Source: an uncultured Clostridia bacterium (GTDB lineage Bacteria; Bacillota; Clostridia; Oscillospirales; Butyricicoccaceae). Taken from it: 41,354 bases of DNA. The notes under the pieces were generated by a model, which was given only the letters and a program-made list of their open reading frames with translations, was not told the origin of the DNA and ran no database searches. Each line of letters opens with the position of its first letter. Position 1 is the first letter of the stretch. The stretch is taken from the NCBI GenBank assembly GCA_947648385.1, contig CANSNO010000010.1, positions 1 through 41,354 of the forward strand. Direction: 5' to 3'. This document shows positions 8,030 to 15,495 of the stretch, in pieces. The translations under genes were made by a program, and so were the position numbers.

Positions 8030-8884
8030 TTAGTTTTCGCCTGTTTCGGATTTCATCTCCGACGCCCTTTTATAAAGGGCGTTTTTGGATATGTTGTATT
8101 TTCTGGCCGTCTCCTTTACAGCCGAGGAAAGGGGAGCGCCGCCTTCCATCAACGCCCTGACCTCTTCCAGCATGTCATCCTCGTCGGGGCCGTCTTTTTC
8201 TCCCTCGGTTGGCTGATATCCTTCGATAATCAGGACAAACTCACCCTTGGGGGCCTTTTCGGAATACATCTCGACGGCCTGGGCCAAGGTGGTGCGGACG
8301 ACCTCCTCGTGGAGCTTGGTCAGCTCGCGGCAGAGGGCGACGCGCCTGTCGCCGTAATATTTCAGCATATCCTTAAGCGTTCGGAGCAGCTTGTGAGGGG
8401 CTTCGTAAAAGATCATCGTTCTCTTTTCGCGCGCTGTCTCCTCAAGGTGGCTGACGCGGTTTTTGTTGGCCGTCGAAAGAAAGCCCTCGAAGCAGAAGCG
8501 GCCGCACTCCATGCCCGAAACGGAAAGGGCTGTTATTATGGCGCTTGGTCCCGGCACGGCAACCACTTCTATGCCCATATCGCGGCATATATCAACAAGG
8601 TCGACGCCGGGGTCGGATATGGCGGGGGTGCCTGCGTCGGTTATTATGGCGCAGCTTTCGCCCTCCAAAAGACGGGAGGCGATATACTGCCCTTTCTGGC
8701 GTTTATTATGCTCAAAATAGCTTATCTGGGGCTTTTTTATGTTGAATCTGTTAAGCAGCTTGGCCCCCACCCTCGTGTCTTCGGCGGCTATGAAATCGAC
8801 CGACGACAGCGTTTCAACGGCCCTCGGGGAAAAATCGCCCAGATTGCCTATCGGCGTCGCCACCACGTAAAGCTTACCGCTCAT
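8030..8884 (-). CDS. rsmI: 16S rRNA (cytidine1402-2'-O)-methyltransferase
   Basis: 284-aa SAM-dependent methyltransferase that modifies C1402 of 16S rRNA in the ribosomal P site. The tetrapyrrole-methylase fold is clear: KLYVVATPIGNLGD (4-17), AAEDTR (34-39), TDAGTPAISDPG (about 81-92) and VPGPSA (about 108-113). A C-terminal helix-turn-helix-like tail (ARKYNISKNALYKRA) is common in the family. Its ATG overlaps the stop of the upstream methyltransferase (ATGA), so the two are coupled. Confidence 0.95.
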   Translation of the reverse strand: MSGKLYVVATPIGNLGDFSPRAVETLSSVDFIAAEDTRVGAKLLNRFNIKKPQISYFEHNKRQKGQYIASRLLEGESCAIITDAGTPAISDPGVDLVDICRDMGIEVVAVPGPSAIITALSVSGMECGRFCFEGFLSTANKNRVSHLEETAREKRTMIFYEAPHKLLRTLKDMLKYYGDRRVALCRELTKLHEEVVRTTLAQAVEMYSEKAPKGEFVLIIEGYQPTEGEKDGPDEDDMLEEVRALMEGGAPLSSAVKETARKYNISKNALYKRASEMKSETGEN

Positions 8885-9612
8885 ACCCTTTTATCCTCCA
8901 AAGTATATATTTTTTTAAACTCCTCGGTCTTTTCCCCGTTCCTCGAGATAATAAGGGAGGGAAGCACCTTCATGCCGCTGCCTCCGCCCTTTCTGGCCTC
9001 CAGAAGAAGCAGACAGGGAGGCCTGTCCTCTTTTGGAAAGACAAGGCGAAAGGTTTTCGGCTCAAGGCGGCTGTCGCTCAGGGCTTTGAACAGCGCCGCC
9101 ATCCCCTCGGGAGGATAGCAGACATAAAAGCGGCCGCCGTATTTCAGCGCCTCCGAAGCCGCCTTGCATACGTCCTTTATATCGGCAGTCCCTTGGCTTC
9201 TGGCGGCCGCCATGGCCGCCTTGGGCGAGGAAGGACCTTGTGAAAGGGTAAAATAGGGCGGATTGCAGGCGCAGAGGTCAAAAACGCCGCGCATTTCGGG
9301 CGGAAGCTTCTTCATGTCGCCCGCCTGCACGCTACCCCTTTTGTCAAGGCCGCAAAGGTTCAGGTTTTCTCGGGCCAGCTCGGCCGCGCCGCAGGTTATC
9401 TCCAGCCCCACGGCCGAAAGATTCGGGTGCTTTATCATGGCTATCATCATTATAACGCCCACGCCGCAGCCCAGGTCGAGCAGCTTTTCGCCCCTTTTGG
9501 GCTTTATGAAGTCGGCCAAAAGCACGCTGTCCTGGGACATTTTAAAATATTCGTCGTCCTGCAAAATGGGAAAACCCGGAAAAATATAATTCTTGTGGCG
9601 CAAATACATCAT
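8881..9612 (-). CDS. TrmN6-like tRNA1(Val) A37 N6-methyltransferase
   Basis: 243-aa class I SAM methyltransferase. Motif I is DLGCGVG (46-52) and the amino-group methylation motif NPPY is at 117-120, as in TrmN6/YfiC. The N-terminal FPILQDDEYFKMSQDSVLLADF is typical of this group, which usually sits next to rsmI in Firmicutes. The start is uncertain: two ATGs lie side by side at 9612 and 9609, and the AAGGA before them is too close for good spacing. The tRNA target is inferred from the family. Confidence 0.85.
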   Translation of the reverse strand: MMYLRHKNYIFPGFPILQDDEYFKMSQDSVLLADFIKPKRGEKLLDLGCGVGVIMMIAMIKHPNLSAVGLEITCGAAELARENLNLCGLDKRGSVQAGDMKKLPPEMRGVFDLCACNPPYFTLSQGPSSPKAAMAAARSQGTADIKDVCKAASEALKYGGRFYVCYPPEGMAALFKALSDSRLEPKTFRLVFPKEDRPPCLLLLEARKGGGSGMKVLPSLIISRNGEKTEEFKKIYTLEDKRV

Positions 9613-9618
9613 TCCTTA

Positions 9619-9648
9619 TGTTTAATAAGCCGATTATAGCACAAACTA
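9619..9648 (+). promoter_or_regulatory. Candidate sigma-G promoter of sleB
   Basis: TGTTTA (9619-9624), 17-bp spacer, CAAACTA (9642-9648). This resembles the forespore sigma-G pattern (TGnATA / CAnACTA) and lies about 34 bp before the sleB ATG. SleB is sigma-G dependent in Bacillus. It overlaps the divergent housekeeping promoter. Confidence 0.4.
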
Positions 9649-9660
9649 TCGAAAACTCAA
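9633..9660 (-). promoter_or_regulatory. Sigma-A promoter of the methyltransferase-rsmI operon
   Basis: Minus-strand TTGAGT (9655-9660), 16-bp spacer, TATAAT (9633-9638), about 20 bp before the start at 9612. Confidence 0.6.
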
Positions 9661-9681
9661 AATACGGAAGAGGTTTTTGAT

Positions 9682-10350
9682 ATGAAAAGAAAATATATTC
9701 TTCGCGCGGCCTGTCTCATCTGCGCCCTTATGACGGTCGTTTCGGTGGCGACGGTCTTTAACGCCGCCACCTACCGCAAGGGCTCGTCGGGTCAGACGGT
9801 CAGGCAGATACAGACAAAGCTGAAAAACTGGGGATATTACAAGGGAAGCGTCGACGGCATTTACGGCAGCCAGACGGTGGAGGCCGTAAAATACTTCCAG
9901 CGCAAAAACGGCCTGTCGGTCGACGGCGTCTGCGGCAGCAGGACGCTGGCGGCTCTGGGCATAAGCTCGGGTTCAGGCTCCTCGGCCTCCTCGGGCACCA
10001 ATAACGACGCCTATCTTCTGGCAAAAATGATATCGGCCGAGGCCAGAGGGGAGCCTTATATCGGTCAGGTGGCGGTGGGCGCCGTCATACTAAATCGCGT
10101 CAAGCACCCCTCCTTCCCCAACACCATCGCCGGAGTGCTTTACCAGCCGGGGGCCTTTACCGCTTTGTCCGACGGACAGTTCTCCCTGGAGCCTGAGGAG
10201 CAGTGCAAAAGGGCCGCGAGAGACGCCATGAACGGCTGGGACCCTTCGGGCGGCGCCATATATTATTATAACCCCGATAAATCCACAAGCTCGTGGATAT
10301 TCACCCGTGAGACCGTTGCCGTCATCGGCAAGCACGTTTTCGCCAAATAG
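9682..10350 (+). CDS. sleB: Spore cortex-lytic enzyme SleB
   Basis: 222-aa exported enzyme that cuts cortex peptidoglycan during germination. A signal peptide covers residues 1-29. A peptidoglycan-binding domain follows at about 33-92 (GSSGQTVRQIQTKLKNWGYY, DGIYGSQTVEAVKYFQ). After a Ser/Gly linker (93-106) comes the SleB/CwlJ hydrolase domain (about 110-221) with ISAEARGEPYIGQVAVGAV; E120 corresponds to the catalytic Glu of Bacillus SleB. The usual partner YpeB is not encoded next to it. A GGAAGAGG site precedes the ATG. Confidence 0.92.
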   Translation: MKRKYILRAACLICALMTVVSVATVFNAATYRKGSSGQTVRQIQTKLKNWGYYKGSVDGIYGSQTVEAVKYFQRKNGLSVDGVCGSRTLAALGISSGSGSSASSGTNNDAYLLAKMISAEARGEPYIGQVAVGAVILNRVKHPSFPNTIAGVLYQPGAFTALSDGQFSLEPEEQCKRAARDAMNGWDPSGGAIYYYNPDKSTSSWIFTRETVAVIGKHVFAK

Positions 10351-10353
10351 TTA

Positions 10354-10383
10354 TTGACAAGCACCCTTCAAAGGTTATACAAT
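10354..10383 (+). promoter_or_regulatory. Sigma-A promoter of rny
   Basis: TTGACA (10354-10359) followed by TATACA at 16 bp or TACAAT at 18 bp (10376-10383). It leaves a leader of about 100 nt before rny in which no riboswitch fold was recognised. Confidence 0.7.
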
Positions 10384-10490
10384 ATAAAGTGTTCGACTAT
10401 GGCATTTTTATATGCTTTTCCATATGTTGAGAAGGCTTTTGCCACAGCCGGCGCGTAAATATTTAAAGACCCAAGGAGGAAAGCCCGAGT

Positions 10491-12032
10491 ATGAGCAATT
10501 ACGCCTGGATAGGCATTGTACTCGCGGCGGCTCTGGTTAGTGCGTTAGCGGGTTATTTTTATCGTAAAAATATCGCTGAAAAAGAGATAGGAAGCGCCGA
10601 GGATGAGGCCAAGCGCATCATCAACGAGGCTATCAAGTCGTCTGAGGCCAAAAAGAGAGAGGCCTTGGTCGAGGCAAAGGAAGAAATCTATCGAGCCAAA
10701 ACCGAGTTCGACCGAGAGACAAAGGAGAGAAATCAGGACCTCAAAAAGCAGGAGAGACGCATTCTGCAAAAGGAAGAGGCCATCGACAAGAAGTATGAGA
10801 GTCTGGAGCAGAAGGAAGAAAAGCTGACCCAGAAGCTCAAAGAGAGCGAAGCCCTTCAGGAGGAGATAGCCTCCATAAAGAAGAGCCAGCTGGAGATTCT
10901 CGAAAAGATATCCGGTATGACGGCCGAGGAGGCCAAGGGCCTTATCATCAGCCAGATAGAGGACGAGGCCAAACACGACGCCGTCGGCAAGATAAAGGAG
11001 ATCGAGCGCCAGCTCAAGGAGGACAGCGACAAAATGGCCCGCGAGGTCATCTCTCTGGCCATCCAACGCTGCGCCGCCGACCATGTCAGCGAGGCCACCG
11101 TTTCGGTGGTGCCTCTGCCCAATGACGAGATGAAGGGCAGGATAATCGGCCGCGAGGGCAGAAATATCCGCACACTTGAAAACCTCACGGGGGTCGACCT
11201 TATTATCGACGACACACCCGAGGCCATCACCCTTTCCAGCTTTGACCCCGTCAGGCGAGAGGTGGCGCGCCTTTCACTTGAAAAACTCATCCTTGACGGC
11301 AGGATACATCCGGCCCGTATCGAGGAGACTGTGGAGAAATCCAAAAACGAGGTGGAGACCATCATCAAGCAGGCCGGAGACAACGCCCTGTTCGAGACGG
11401 GCGTCCACGGCGTGCATCCCGAGGTGGTCAAGCTGCTGGGCCGCATGAAATACCGCACCAGCTTCGGCCAGAACGTGCTGGCCCATTCCATCGAGGTGGC
11501 CCATATAGCCGGACTTCTGGCCGCCGAGATAGGGGCCGACGTCACGCTGGCCAAGAGGGCCGGCCTGCTTCATGATATCGGCAAGGCCGTCACCCACGAG
11601 ATGGAAGGCTCCCATGTCAATCTGGGCGTCGACATCGCCAAGAAGTATCGCGAAAGTCCCGAGGTCATCCACGCCATCGAGGCCCACCACGGCGACGTCG
11701 AGGCCAAAAGCGTCATAGCCTGCCTTGTTCAGGCGGCCGACGCTATTTCGGCCGCCCGTCCCGGCGCGCGCCGCGAGAATCTGGAGGCCTATATCAAGCG
11801 TCTTGAGAGGCTCGAGGAGCTGGCGAGCGAGATGAAGGGCGTCGACAAGTGCTTCGCTTTCCAGGCCGGACGAGAGATAAGGATAATCGTCAAGCCCGAG
11901 GAGGTCAAGGACGAGGATATGGTCCTGCTGGCTCGCGAGCTTTCGGTCAAGATAGAGAACGAGCTGAGCTATCCCGGCATGATAAAGGTGCACGTCGTCC
12001 GCGAGACACGCGCCGTCGATTACGCGAAATAA
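10491..12032 (+). CDS. rny: Ribonuclease Y
   Basis: 513-aa membrane-anchored endoribonuclease that initiates mRNA decay in Gram-positive bacteria. One N-terminal helix (about 3-21) anchors it; a long charged coiled coil (about 25-160) follows, then a KH RNA-binding domain (about 200-265, with [17 protein letters not shown]) and an HD domain (about 325-425) with the metal-binding [17 protein letters not shown]. Length matches the family. An AAGGAGG site lies 11 nt before the ATG, and a promoter and terminator bracket it, so it is probably monocistronic. Confidence 0.97.
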   Translation: MSNYAWIGIVLAAALVSALAGYFYRKNIAEKEIGSAEDEAKRIINEAIKSSEAKKREALVEAKEEIYRAKTEFDRETKERNQDLKKQERRILQKEEAIDKKYESLEQKEEKLTQKLKESEALQEEIASIKKSQLEILEKISGMTAEEAKGLIISQIEDEAKHDAVGKIKEIERQLKEDSDKMAREVISLAIQRCAADHVSEATVSVVPLPNDEMKGRIIGREGRNIRTLENLTGVDLIIDDTPEAITLSSFDPVRREVARLSLEKLILDGRIHPARIEETVEKSKNEVETIIKQAGDNALFETGVHGVHPEVVKLLGRMKYRTSFGQNVLAHSIEVAHIAGLLAAEIGADVTLAKRAGLLHDIGKAVTHEMEGSHVNLGVDIAKKYRESPEVIHAIEAHHGDVEAKSVIACLVQAADAISAARPGARRENLEAYIKRLERLEELASEMKGVDKCFAFQAGREIRIIVKPEEVKDEDMVLLARELSVKIENELSYPGMIKVHVVRETRAVDYAK

Positions 12033-12040
12033 TTTTTATT

Positions 12041-12068
12041 CCCCACCCGAAAGGGTGGGGATTTTCTT
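12041..12068 (+). terminator. Intrinsic terminator of rny
   Basis: CCCCACCC (12041-12048), GAAA loop, GGGTGGGG (12053-12060), then ATTTTCTT. Confidence 0.9.
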
Positions 12069-12098
12069 ATAAATAGAATATATTGGCGGCTGATTTTC

Positions 12099-12127
12099 TT
12101 TACAATCAACATTCTTTGTGCTATCAT
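12099..12127 (+). promoter_or_regulatory. Sigma-A promoter of the M20D amidohydrolase gene
   Basis: TTTACA (12099-12104), 17-bp spacer, TATCAT (12122-12127), about 35 bp before the start at 12163. Confidence 0.55.
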
Positions 12128-12162
12128 TGAATATAATAACAAACGAAAGTGAGTGGAACAAT

Positions 12163-13308
12163 ATGGATATCAAAAAAATGGCTCACGAGGTACAGGACAA
12201 GGTCGTCGCCTTCCGCCGCGACCTGCACCGGAACCCCGAGCCCAGCCTTCATGAGTTCAGAACGACAAAACAGATAGCCGCGGCTCTTGATGAGCTGGGC
12301 GTGGAATACCGCCTGCTCGACCCCACGGGCGTCATCGCCGAGATACACGGCACAAAAGGCCCCGGCAAGACGATTGCCCTGAGGGGCGACATCGACGCCC
12401 TCTCCATTCAGGAAAAAACCGACCTGCCCTTTAAAAGTCAGGTCGACGGCATGATGCACGCCTGCGGCCACGACACCCACGCCTCCATGCTGCTTGGCTC
12501 GGTCATGGTGCTCAACCAGCTCAAGGATCAGTTTGCCGGCACCGTCCGCTTTATCTTCCAGCCTGCCGAGGAGGTGGGCAAGGGAGCCGCGCTGGCCATC
12601 AAGCAGGGTTGTCTTGAAGGGGTCGACGGCATTTACGGCGTACATATCGGCGCCATGAAAAAATGCGGCCTCATTACTTCCTCGGCCGGGCCTCACCACG
12701 CCTCCACCGACAGATTTGTCATCAAAATAAAGGGCAAGGCCTGCCACGGCGCCGGGCCTCACATGGGCATGGACGCCACCGTCTGCGGCGCGGCTCTTGT
12801 CATGAACCTCCAGACCATAGTCAGCCGCGAAGTCGCCCCCACCGAGCCTCTTGTCGTCACGGTCGGCTCCTTCCATTCGGGCACGCGCTTCAATATCGTC
12901 TCGGGCGAGGCGGAATTGGAGGGCACTGTTCGCTCCTTCAACCGCGAGCTTCACGCCGCCATTCCCGGCATCATGACGCGCATCGCCGAGGAGACGGCCA
13001 AGGCCTACCGCTGTGAGGCCGAGGTCATCTACGAGGTCATCACCGACGTCATGATAAACGACGCCGATATGGTGGAAAAGGGCCTTGCCTCGGCTCGCAA
13101 GGTCACCGATTTTGTCGAGTATGACCAGAGGGGCATGGGCGGAGAGGACTTTGCCGAGTATACAAAGTATGTTCCCGGAGCCTTCTTCAGCCTCGGCGCC
13201 GGCGGCACATATCCCGGCCACAGCGACCATTATTTCATCGAGGAAGAGGCCTTTGAGACGGGCGTTGCCTTCTATGTTCAGGCCGCCCTTGACTTCCTGG
13301 CCGAATAA
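12163..13308 (+). CDS. M20D-family amidohydrolase/aminoacylase
   Basis: 381-aa dinuclear metallo-amidase. Metal-site motifs are HACGHDTHASMLLG (about 95-108), QPAEEVGKGA (about 136-145) and HSDHYF near the C-terminus (about 357-362); the dimerisation lid lies in the middle. The family removes acyl groups from amino acids or from N-acetyl-diaminopimelate; the exact substrate cannot be read from sequence. The start at 12163 follows a GTGAGTGG site; the frame is open 15 codons further upstream, but those codons overlap the predicted -10 region. It sits alone between rny and the hairpin cluster. Confidence 0.88.
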   Translation: MDIKKMAHEVQDKVVAFRRDLHRNPEPSLHEFRTTKQIAAALDELGVEYRLLDPTGVIAEIHGTKGPGKTIALRGDIDALSIQEKTDLPFKSQVDGMMHACGHDTHASMLLGSVMVLNQLKDQFAGTVRFIFQPAEEVGKGAALAIKQGCLEGVDGIYGVHIGAMKKCGLITSSAGPHHASTDRFVIKIKGKACHGAGPHMGMDATVCGAALVMNLQTIVSREVAPTEPLVVTVGSFHSGTRFNIVSGEAELEGTVRSFNRELHAAIPGIMTRIAEETAKAYRCEAEVIYEVITDVMINDADMVEKGLASARKVTDFVEYDQRGMGGEDFAEYTKYVPGAFFSLGAGGTYPGHSDHYFIEEEAFETGVAFYVQAALDFLAE

Positions 13309-13328
13309 TTGTTTTAAAGGTGCTTTTT

Positions 13329-13516
13329 GTTACTTTTTCTCAGAAAAAGTAACGCCTTTTGGTTCTTTTGTGCGAACAAAAGAACGACCTTCTTTCGCCA
13401 TAAGGCGAACATAAAGAGTTTTTAAAAGGCCCCGACGGAAGTCGGGGCCTTTATCAGTGTTTTATGTCCGTCACTGCGTGACGAAAGAGGGTGGTTCTTT
13501 TTGAAGCCAAAAAGAA
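13329..13516. repeat. Cluster of six perfect hairpins (array 1)
   Basis: Six near-contiguous inverted repeats: 13329-13340/13342-13353 (12 bp), 13362-13371/13376-13385 (10 bp, loop GCGA), 13394-13399/13404-13409 (6 bp), 13425-13436/13441-13452 (12 bp, GGAA loop), 13469-13474/13478-13483 (6 bp) and 13495-13503/13508-13516 (9 bp, loop AAGC). The fourth can serve as a bidirectional terminator between the convergent genes. The others are not explained by termination. No gene is seen here. Confidence 0.8.
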
Positions 13517-13528
13517 GCAAAAAGCGAG

Positions 13529-13798
13529 CTACGCACCTTTGAGGCGTGAATACAATATCAAGAGGTGCCAGCCGATAAACAGAAAGGCAAACACGGCCGC
13601 CACTATGTACCTTTTGCGTGTATAGAAAAAACCGAAAGCATACACAAGCCAAAGGCACAGGGCCGGATATTGCAGCATACCTATAATACCTATCGGAAAC
13701 ATGGCATGCACTATGGGCAACAATCCTGCTGTACAGGCCGTTATTTCAAGCCATTTGCGGTTGAAAAAGCCCTCGTCTCTCTCGTAATTATCCCTCAT
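13529..13798 (-). CDS. Small three-helix membrane protein, function unknown
   Basis: 89-aa protein with three hydrophobic segments at about 19-41, 43-60 and 64-83, so probably an integral membrane protein with a short charged cytosolic N-terminus (MRDNYERDEGFFNRKW). No family was recognised. The ATG at 13798 has a modest AAGGGA site and overlaps the upstream gene by 11 bp; an alternative TTG at 13813 lacks a good site. It is the last gene of the folate operon, which suggests co-transcription but says nothing clear about function. Confidence 0.65.
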   Translation of the reverse strand: MRDNYERDEGFFNRKWLEITACTAGLLPIVHAMFPIGIIGMLQYPALCLWLVYAFGFFYTRKRYIVAAVFAFLFIGWHLLILYSRLKGA

Positions 13799-13988
13799 AG
13801 TCGTCCCTTTCAATATATTCCGGCGTCACTGTCGGCTTGCCCTCCCTGTCCAGCAGGGGAGTAAGGCCGCCGGGATAACCGCCGTATCTGACGGAAAGGT
13901 AGTTGATACCCGTTTTTGTGTCCACAAGCACTTCCTGCTTGCTCCAAAGGCCATTGCTCTGGGAATAGATCACCTTAAAGCGTCTCAT
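13788..13988 (-). CDS. Small DUF6440-like protein
   Basis: 66-aa soluble protein. The pattern RRFKVIYSQ...VLVDTKTGINYLSVRYGGYPGGLTPLLDREGKP resembles small clostridial proteins that I associate with DUF6440; this assignment is from memory and moderately sure. Start at 13988 (AAAGGAG site) overlaps the folD 3' end by 14 bp, and its own end overlaps the next gene by 11 bp, so the three are translationally linked. No enzymatic motif is visible. Confidence 0.65.
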   Translation of the reverse strand: MRRFKVIYSQSNGLWSKQEVLVDTKTGINYLSVRYGGYPGGLTPLLDREGKPTVTPEYIERDDYEG

Positions 13989-14838
13989 CTTCAAGGCTCC
14001 TTTCGGCCGCCGTGACGACATTTTTGGCCAATACGGCCGTCGTCACCGAGCCGACGCCGGCCGGTACGGGGGTTATGGCGGCCACGACAGGCTCGGCCGC
14101 CTCAAAATCGACGTCGCCCGTTATTTTGCCGTCCTCCGTGACGTTTATGCCCACGTCAAGGACGACCTGTCCCTGCGACACATGGCCTTTGCCGATAACT
14201 CCGGCCTTTCCGGCGGCGGCTATAAGTATCTCCGCCTCCGAGCAAATCTTTTCGGGCTCCTTTGTCTTTGTGTGGCAGATTGTCACTGTGGCGTTGCGCT
14301 TCAAAAGCAGCATGGCGACCGGCTTGCCGATGACGTTGCTGCGGCCCATGACGGCGGCCCTTTTACCTGCGATGTCTATGCCGTAATGGTCGAGTATCTC
14401 GATGCAGGCCTGAGCTGTGCAGGGGGGATAGCCCTTGCCGCTGCCCGAGAAGATTCCGGCCATGGAGCCTTCGGTTATGCCGTCCATGTCCTTGGCGGAG
14501 TCGAGGGCGGCGCATACGGCGTCCTCGTCGATGTGTTTCGGCAGGGGGCGGAAAAGCAATACGCCGTGTACGCCGCTGTCGTTGTTTATGTCATTGATAA
14601 TTGCCAGCAGAGAGGCTGTGTCGGCATTTTCGGGCAGTATCCTGCGCCTGACGGCCACGCCACAGGCGGCGCATCTTTTCATAGCGCCCTTTTCATAGGA
14701 TATATCGTCGGGCCTGTTTCCCACTCTGACTATTGCAAGGGTGGGGGTGACGCCCCTTTGAGCCAGCTTGGCCGCCCTTTCGGTCAGGTCAAGTGTTATG
14801 GCTTTGGCTACGGGAGCGCCCTTTAAAAGCTCGGCCAT
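13975..14838 (-). CDS. folD: Methylenetetrahydrofolate dehydrogenase, FolD family, probably monofunctional
   Basis: 287 aa. The C-terminal Rossmann half is intact: GRSNVIGKPVAMLL (about 165-178), then AGKAGVIGKGHV and the PVPAGVGSVTTAVL end. The N-terminal catalytic half differs from bifunctional FolD. The YxxxK motif reads Y48-EKG-A52, so the catalytic Lys is Ala. The LVQLPLP motif reads LLFRPLP (94-100), so the Gln is Phe96. The Asp motif KDMDG (116-120) is kept. Loss of Lys and Gln should abolish cyclohydrolase activity while leaving the dehydrogenase. The gene follows fchA by 12 bp, which supplies a separate cyclohydrolase. Confidence 0.9.
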   Translation of the reverse strand: MAELLKGAPVAKAITLDLTERAAKLAQRGVTPTLAIVRVGNRPDDISYEKGAMKRCAACGVAVRRRILPENADTASLLAIINDINNDSGVHGVLLFRPLPKHIDEDAVCAALDSAKDMDGITEGSMAGIFSGSGKGYPPCTAQACIEILDHYGIDIAGKRAAVMGRSNVIGKPVAMLLLKRNATVTICHTKTKEPEKICSEAEILIAAAGKAGVIGKGHVSQGQVVLDVGINVTEDGKITGDVDFEAAEPVVAAITPVPAGVGSVTTAVLAKNVVTAAERSLEDETL

Positions 14839-14850
14839 GTTATCACTCCT

Positions 14851-15483
14851 TTATTTGTTGAGTCTGCCGCGCACAGACGCGAAGATATCGTCCCCATAGG
14901 GGACATACTTGTCCAGCATGGCCTCGGCCTTTTGATTTAGCTCCTCGGCCAGAGCGCGGTCTTCCATTGACTTTGTGTTTATAAATACGTTGAGGGAGGC
15001 GCCTTTGAGGGCGGCGACGCACATGGCGGCGGCCACACCGGCGTCGCTTATGGCGATGACCGAGCCTTTGGCGGCGTATTCGGCTATAAGGTCAAGGGCC
15101 TGACAGCAGCACTCCATGATCTCCATGGGCACGCCGCTGGCCTCCTTGAGCACCACGGCCATGACCTCGGCCTTGTGGGCCTTCTCCTCCTCGGTCTCCT
15201 TGGGCAGGGAATAGGCTTTTGACAGAGGTTCAAAGGCCTCGGCGTCCCTGTCTATCAGGGATAAAAGCCTCTCCTGAAGCTCGAGGCTCCTGTCCATAAG
15301 CTCCTTTATTTCGCCCTCCACGGCGGCGTATTTCTTTTTGCCCACCGTCAGAGAGCCGACCATACAGCCCAGGGCCGAACCGACGGCGCCCACCAGAGCC
15401 GAGGCTCCGCCCCCTCCGGGGACGGGAGCCTTGGTGGAAAGCTGAGCCACAAAATTATTCAGGGTCATATCGGAAAAACTCAT
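14851..15483 (-). CDS. fchA: Methenyltetrahydrofolate cyclohydrolase / formiminotransferase-cyclodeaminase fold protein
   Basis: 210-aa helical protein of the FTCD C-terminal family. The motif PVPGGGGASALVGAVGSALG (about residues 20-39) and SDAGVAAAM (about 145-153) mark the active-site region. In acetogenic and purinolytic clostridia FchA hydrolyses methenyl-THF, or deaminates formimino-THF. The start at 15483 follows AGGTGA; a GTG three codons upstream is less likely. Gaps to fhs and folD are 12 bp each, so the three form a formate-to-methylene-THF module. Confidence 0.9.
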   Translation of the reverse strand: MSFSDMTLNNFVAQLSTKAPVPGGGGASALVGAVGSALGCMVGSLTVGKKKYAAVEGEIKELMDRSLELQERLLSLIDRDAEAFEPLSKAYSLPKETEEEKAHKAEVMAVVLKEASGVPMEIMECCCQALDLIAEYAAKGSVIAISDAGVAAAMCVAALKGASLNVFINTKSMEDRALAEELNQKAEAMLDKYVPYGDDIFASVRGRLNK

Positions 15484-15495
15484 ATTTATCACCTA

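Noticed and set aside
12124..13230. A 368-codon antisense frame over the amidohydrolase
   Set aside because: The plus strand carries all M20D metal motifs; the antisense frame shows no family features.
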